This document shows, piece after piece, positions 59,275 through 64,000 of a stretch of DNA of 64,000 nucleotides. This stretch comes from Gymnogyps californianus. Its lineage: Eukaryota; Chordata; Aves; Accipitriformes; Cathartidae. Under the pieces are notes generated by a model. The model made no database searches. It saw nothing but the letters and a program-made list of their open reading frames with translations, and was not told the DNA's origin. The stretch's first letter is position 1; the number at the start of each line of letters is the position of its first letter. Location: contig NC_059478.1 in NCBI RefSeq assembly GCF_018139145.2, positions 3,906,001-3,970,000 on the forward strand, written 5' to 3'. Position numbers and translations under genes: made by a program.

Positions 59275-59425
59275 AGACCTTGGATGTGTTTATCCTCAAA
59301 ACACTGATCTAGCCTGCTCTAAGAGGAGAATGAGTGACCATCCCCACTTAACAGATAATCAGAGGAGCAGAAGAGATTTCCTCAAGGTCGTTTAAGACAA
59401 GAATGGAGAGGTGGACCAGATCGGA
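59275..59425 (+). mobile_element. MIR-like SINE remnant
   Basis: TTTATCCTCAAAACA, then ATCCCCACTTAACAGATAAT, AGGAGCAGAAGAGATTTCCT and CAAGGTCG follow the order of the MIR core (ATCCTCA, CCCATTTTACAGATGAGG, AGGTTAAGT, CAAGGTCAC). It is strongly diverged, as expected for an amniote-age SINE. Confidence 0.5.
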
Positions 59426-62400
59426 GCCTGCTCCCATCCTTCTTCATTAAAACTAACATCTTTAATTGTCCAGGAATATCCTGTGAGTGTTGCAGAGTCC
59501 AAGGTCTCCCTTTTGTGTGCGTAAACTCTCCCCGTTTTCACGTACAGATGTGGCCGCTAGACAGCCCTCTGTCTCAGTGCCAAACCTTGGCTTCTAGGTC
59601 TTTGAGACATCACGTTTTCCTGCTGCTCAGGGTGAAAACCTGGAATCAAGGAAAGATGAGAGTACAGCTCAACAACTGAATGATAAAACACCAGACTCTC
59701 TGCAGGTTTGGTGATTATTTCAATCTAAATGTTGTGAACGTCGGAAATTAGCACTCAAAAGCAATTGATGAACTTGAAGGAAGAAACAAAGTATGAAGAT
59801 ACCTAAACAATCTTAGTTTTGCCCTGTGTTCATCCCTCTCAGTAATTATGTTACCGTGATTGAAATGTATTTGTTGTCATCCCAGTTTATACTACATAGA
59901 TTTTTAATTGTTAGTGATGAAAGCCTCATCTTACCCTAATTACAACCTCATTTCTCCAAATATAGCCTATATGCAAAACTTCAGGAATTCTGACTGTATA
60001 GAGGTTTGTCAAGTCTTCATTCTTCCCTTGCAAATATCACTCAGAACAAAGAAAAAATTGTAAAATAGGCTGCATCTCTTAAAGAAATCCCTTTTAATCC
60101 TTGTAATTTACAAAGTATCTATCTAATGGATTTACTTTCAATTCTTTGAGAGTAAGTGCTGCACATTCTGGAAAGAAGTACCCTTTCACACTAAATAAAA
60201 GCTAAATCCTGCTTGGAAGGGAAAGAGAAAGCAGCCGTTCCTGGGGAGCCACGCCGAGTGCCTCCGCCTCGCACCCTCATCCCGCATAACCCAGCTCAGA
60301 CCGTGACTGCGCAGATCGATCCATCCTGCACGGCTGAGCTGTAACCTCAGACAGAATTAGAGACAGTAAAATGCCTGCGGAGCTAATTGCATCTGTGGCC
60401 AACTCTCAGCTGCTGAATATGGGCGAGAGAGAAATCTCTTACCAAGCTGACCTTCCCGAGGAGATATCTTGAAAAGTCAGTCCAGTGTCCTAGAAATGCT
60501 GCACAGCATGTGGGATCAGTTTGCAGAGGCCACCACACCGGGGTGTTAGGTCCACAACCTCGACACATCTCCAGGAGCCCACGGGAGCTTTATCCCATGG
60601 CGCCCTTTGGCAGCTTCTTCCAGGATGTGATGAACCATGCCCTGAGAAAAGCTCTTGGGCTGGAAGAGGCAGTCGCCGGTTGGTCCCTGGCCACGCTCCC
60701 CAGGCTACTCATGAATTTTCAGACCTCGTTTATAAGTCATCTCTTTCACTGGCTGCTCTTCAGCCTTGCTTATTCCTTCCTTGTTTGAATATCTGCTCCT
60801 ACCTTGGGTCATCAGAAATGGAAGGTTTCTCCCTTTGGGCCAGGCTGTCCCATCCTGTGTGGCCTCAGACCTGGTCGCCGTGGGTTCAGCAGCTCCCTCC
60901 GGCTCAGCCAGGCTCACGCCATAGCAGCTACCCCTGAGCCTTGCCCCTGTGCCTCCATTTACTGTCCTGTGCGGTTGCTCCATGATCAACTGGTTCAGCT
61001 TGGCTGGTCCAGCCTGGCCCAATCTGCCAGCCCAGTCTGGCTTCCTTATATTTGCAAATCCTTTCCCTCCCAGGGGCTGGGTTCGCAGGCCTGAGTTTTG
61101 TTTAGATACATTCAGATTATATCTCAAAAACGGGTGTAAATTAAAAACCTGCTTTTGTGGGAACCAGGGGTTTTATTCCAACTGGGCCATGAAGTGAGTG
61201 ACTCTCTAATTCAAGATCTTTTGCTCCTTTAATTCTCAAGGAAAGGCCTTTTTTTTTCTTAAATGTGTGTGGTTGTGTTACAAAAATTTCTTAGAGTTAC
61301 AAGGCTGGCATGTGGGGAGCAGAACTGAACCCCCTTGTTAGCTCTAGACAGCAAAGGCTCTGAATTGTGCCGGGGTGGGTTCACGACTGATTTAAGTCCC
61401 TCTAACTCCTCGGCTGGACCTCACAATTGCTTGGCTGTGGGTAACATGGCCAAAGGACTCGATTTGATTTGTGCTTGCTGGGTCCAGCAGCAGAGAGACG
61501 GGAGTGGAGGGGGCAGGGAAAGGGTGCCCGAGCTCAGGGTCACTTCCCGTACGGCAGGTCCCATCTGGGATCAGCCCGCAGGGAAAGGAGCCGGGAGAGA
61601 CGTGAGGTCAGGGCCTCCGTCCTCTGCCTGGCAGATGCTTTTAAGCTCGGCTCCCTGCTTGCCTGCTCTTGCAGAGCAGCCCTCTCCCGCTGCCCACCCT
61701 GGCAGGAATTGCCCTTTTCTCCAACAGATTTGGGTTGGTTTAAAGACTTTGCAAACTGTCAGTTTAAAAGCCTTAAGCTGGAAGGTTTCCCTTCCTCCTC
61801 CCGAGCCCAAGGGGAGAGACAAGGTGAAAGGCAGTGCCAGGAGGACCAAGGAGCCCCCATCCCTCACCCCAGCGAACACAGGCATGATCTTCCTGCCTTC
61901 TGCTGCATGGCCCCACTGCTCACGGGGTCTGGCTGTCCAGACAGTGAAGAGCCGGACAGATCTGCATGCAGAAATACCCTTGGTGTGAGCCACAGGCGAT
62001 ATTTCAGGTGTGCTTAAAGGTCTAGCCCCACTTCTCAAGTCCCTCAGGCAACGATTTTGCAGTGCTGCTACAAGCTCCCTGTGTCGGGGTAGGCGAGTCG
62101 CTGCGTTTCTCTGTGTTATTTTCTTCCTCAGAGACTAAAATCAAGCTCATCATCCTTCTGCCCTCTGTCTGTCCTGCTGTACCAGCTCCGCAGATGGCAG
62201 ATGGCTGCTTGCCACCATGGGCTGGGTTGGAGCCCAAATCGGCTGGGGGTCTCGGGGCGCTCCGGCGCTGCACGGCAATCACGGCGAGGGCTGGCAGGGA
62301 GCATCTGGCTCCTGCGGCTGGGGCCGTTGTCTTCAGCGGTGGGAAATTTGCACCCACGTGTTCAGGGAAAGCGGCAAGGAAAAGAAAATAAAGGCTGGGC

Positions 62401-64000
62401 TGGAAAACATTGGGGGGAAAAAGGTGAAATAACCTCCTCTCGCACACACAGCCTGTGTTGGAGGCGAGGAGCCTCTCCCCGTGCACGCAGCTCCCTCTGC
62501 ACCCCGGTCTCTACCAGGCGCTTGGCTCTGGGTGCACATCTCGGCGGGCTGTGCCTCCGGCTGGCTGATCCACCGCACAGCCTGGCAGGCATCACTCCCG
62601 CGCCAAAACCCGCCGCCGCTCCCGAACCGGCAGCGTTGCTAAGTGACAGCTGATTTACCACATCGCTTACCCACCCTGGCACGCAGCAGGAAAGCAAAGG
62701 AAGAGGTACGGGCAGCGCCGGCCAGACCTCATCCCCACCACGGCCAGCCAGTGCGTAACCCACATGTGGACAGGCCACCTTAACCTTTCGCTATCCGGTG
62801 TTTAAGGTCAAATCCCAGCATGAAATGGAGCAGGCAGAGAGATCTGGCCGTGCACGCCAGGAGCTGGCGGGCCCGCTGGGTTGCGGTGGGGATCGCCAGG
62901 CAGCGGGAGAGCTCGGCCACGCGCCGTTTGCTCCATTTGTGCCTTCTCCTGCAACAGCAGCACCTGATGCTCCTACGGCTGCAGGTGGTGCAACCTACGG
63001 AAGGCTGGAGGGAAAAGATGCCTCCCCGCAAAATTTCCTATGCAAAATTAGTGGGGAATGGGGTCAGGATTAACAAAAAATTCGTTTTCAAGTGTCTCAC
63101 CTGAGCTTCAGTCTCTTCTGTATGAAAGGAGTCAGTGAAGGAGTCTTCTCGTAAAGGGCAAACCCCCACATTTCCTATCGGTGCAGAGTTGTACCACCCC
63201 AAGGGAAGGGCGTAGGACACCATCTTAGGTGGCAACATGCAGGAGAGAAGCACCATGTTCCCTATTGCAAAGACCTCTCAATTCTCTGGGCTGGAGCCAA
63301 ACCAGTAGTGTCACAACGCCGTTCCCATCCGAAACCCGTGCTGATGTACAGCGGGGTGAGCCGAGGAGCTCTGGACCCATCACCAGGGGAGATGGCTGAG
63401 CCAAGAGGAGCCCGAGGTCGGCTCTTGTGCAGGAACCGTGGTGGCTTGCAGCTTGTTCCATGACTTCACACGAGCGACGATTGCTATCTCTGGTAGAGGC
63501 GCTGGAGCCTCTGCAAAGGAAAACAAGCACCGTTATCCCCACCTTGCCAGTGTGGAAACCAGCTTACCCAGAAACATCAGGTCTCCCTAGTTTCCAAATG
63601 AAAAGAGGTTTCTGTCCCTCCGTGTGTTAGACTCCAGCTTTTGAACTTGTTGGCTAATTTTTAACAAAATTGGAGAACAAGTTTTGTGAAAACAGAGAGA
63701 GAGAGATGCACGCACATGCACGCAGAGGACCGGTTGGTCAGCACACACGAGTGACCAAGGCAGGCTTGAAGAATGTCCTCTTTTTCTGCTGTTACCCTAA
63801 GGCTTATAAATGCTAATTAAAGCCTGTGGTTTTAAAGGCAGAGTTATACTGAGCACAGCGCTGGTGTTAAACTTGCAGAGAGCCACAACTTTTCCTAAAG
63901 CAGCAAGTCTCTCCCTTTCGGGGTAAGGTCGGAGGAGCAGCACCAAAAAAAGCCCAACACAACCCCCAAAATCTCATCCTGATGAATCATCAAATGTCTG

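Larger units (their letters stand above)
56061..64000. other. Upstream intergenic region
   Basis: No exon with recognisable protein homology is seen on either strand. The longest open frame (61335-61988, 217 codons plus) has no domain-like features and overlaps open frames on other phases. By mammalian synteny the next gene this side would be NMNAT2 transcribed away from SMG7, but its conserved N-terminal exon is not found. Contents seen are a CTGC repeat (56125-56141), a triplicated GCTTAAAATAAAA motif (57811-57876), a MIR-like remnant (59275-59425) and a GA-rich microsatellite near 63700. Confidence 0.7.

Noticed and set aside
61335..61988. 217-codon plus-strand open frame in the upstream region
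   Set aside because: There is no conserved motif, it overlaps other open frames in different phases, and it is expected in moderately GC-rich DNA of this length.
63690..63730. GA and GCAC-rich microsatellite as a regulatory element
   Set aside because: It is only a short simple repeat with no further support.
56061..64000. NMNAT2, expected head-to-head with SMG7
   Set aside because: I searched by eye for its conserved N-terminal coding sequence on the plus strand and did not find it; it probably lies beyond the right edge.
1..64000. CRISPR arrays, operons, prophage or other prokaryotic systems
   Set aside because: The window is spliced vertebrate DNA; no direct-repeat array or closely packed open frames exist.

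Overview
The window is vertebrate nuclear DNA, and the gene it carries together with its repeats points to a bird. It contains one recognisable protein-coding gene, SMG7 (EST1C), a nonsense-mediated mRNA decay (NMD) factor, on the minus strand. All 23 coding exons can be placed by translating the reverse strand and matching splice sites and codon phase. The start codon is at 55301-55303 and the stop codon at 625-627. The joined coding sequence is 3,579 nt (1,192 codons plus stop) with the 150-nt cassette exon 18, or 1,142 codons without it. Every junction keeps frame. The two phosphoserine-binding residues of the 14-3-3-like domain fall at Lys66 and Arg163, the numbering used for human SMG7.

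Layout, left to right: 1-624 is SMG7 3' UTR and probably continues beyond the left edge. Positions 625-32099 hold exons 23 to 2. Positions 32100-55274 are a 23-kb first intron with no coding exon. Positions 55275-55303 are the coding part of exon 1, inside a CpG island at roughly 54,880-56,060. That island carries a YY1 element, ETS sites, GC boxes, an inverted CCAAT box, an RFX-like palindrome and a GGGGCC run. Positions 56,060-64,000 are upstream intergenic DNA with no recognisable exon. In mammals the next gene on this side is NMNAT2, divergently oriented, but none of it is visible here.

Three solo LTRs of one bird endogenous retrovirus family (20860-21450, 32384-32989, 51708-52276) lie in SMG7 introns, all antisense to the gene. 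One has a perfect 5-bp target-site duplication. Degraded CR1 LINE pieces are at 13290-13670, 43733-43990 and 50400-50872, and a MIR-like SINE remnant at 59275-59425. The widespread Neoaves LTR type and the CR1 pieces support a neoavian bird.

I see no novel multigene system. The points most worth a second look are regulatory and concern how SMG7, itself an NMD factor, may be controlled. They are a strong-context uORF over the YY1 site, a well-formed 32-nt cryptic exon in intron 14 that would create an immediate stop, a tandemly duplicated 9-nt candidate microexon in the same intron, a GC-AG intron of only 88 nt, and the conserved acidic cassette exon.
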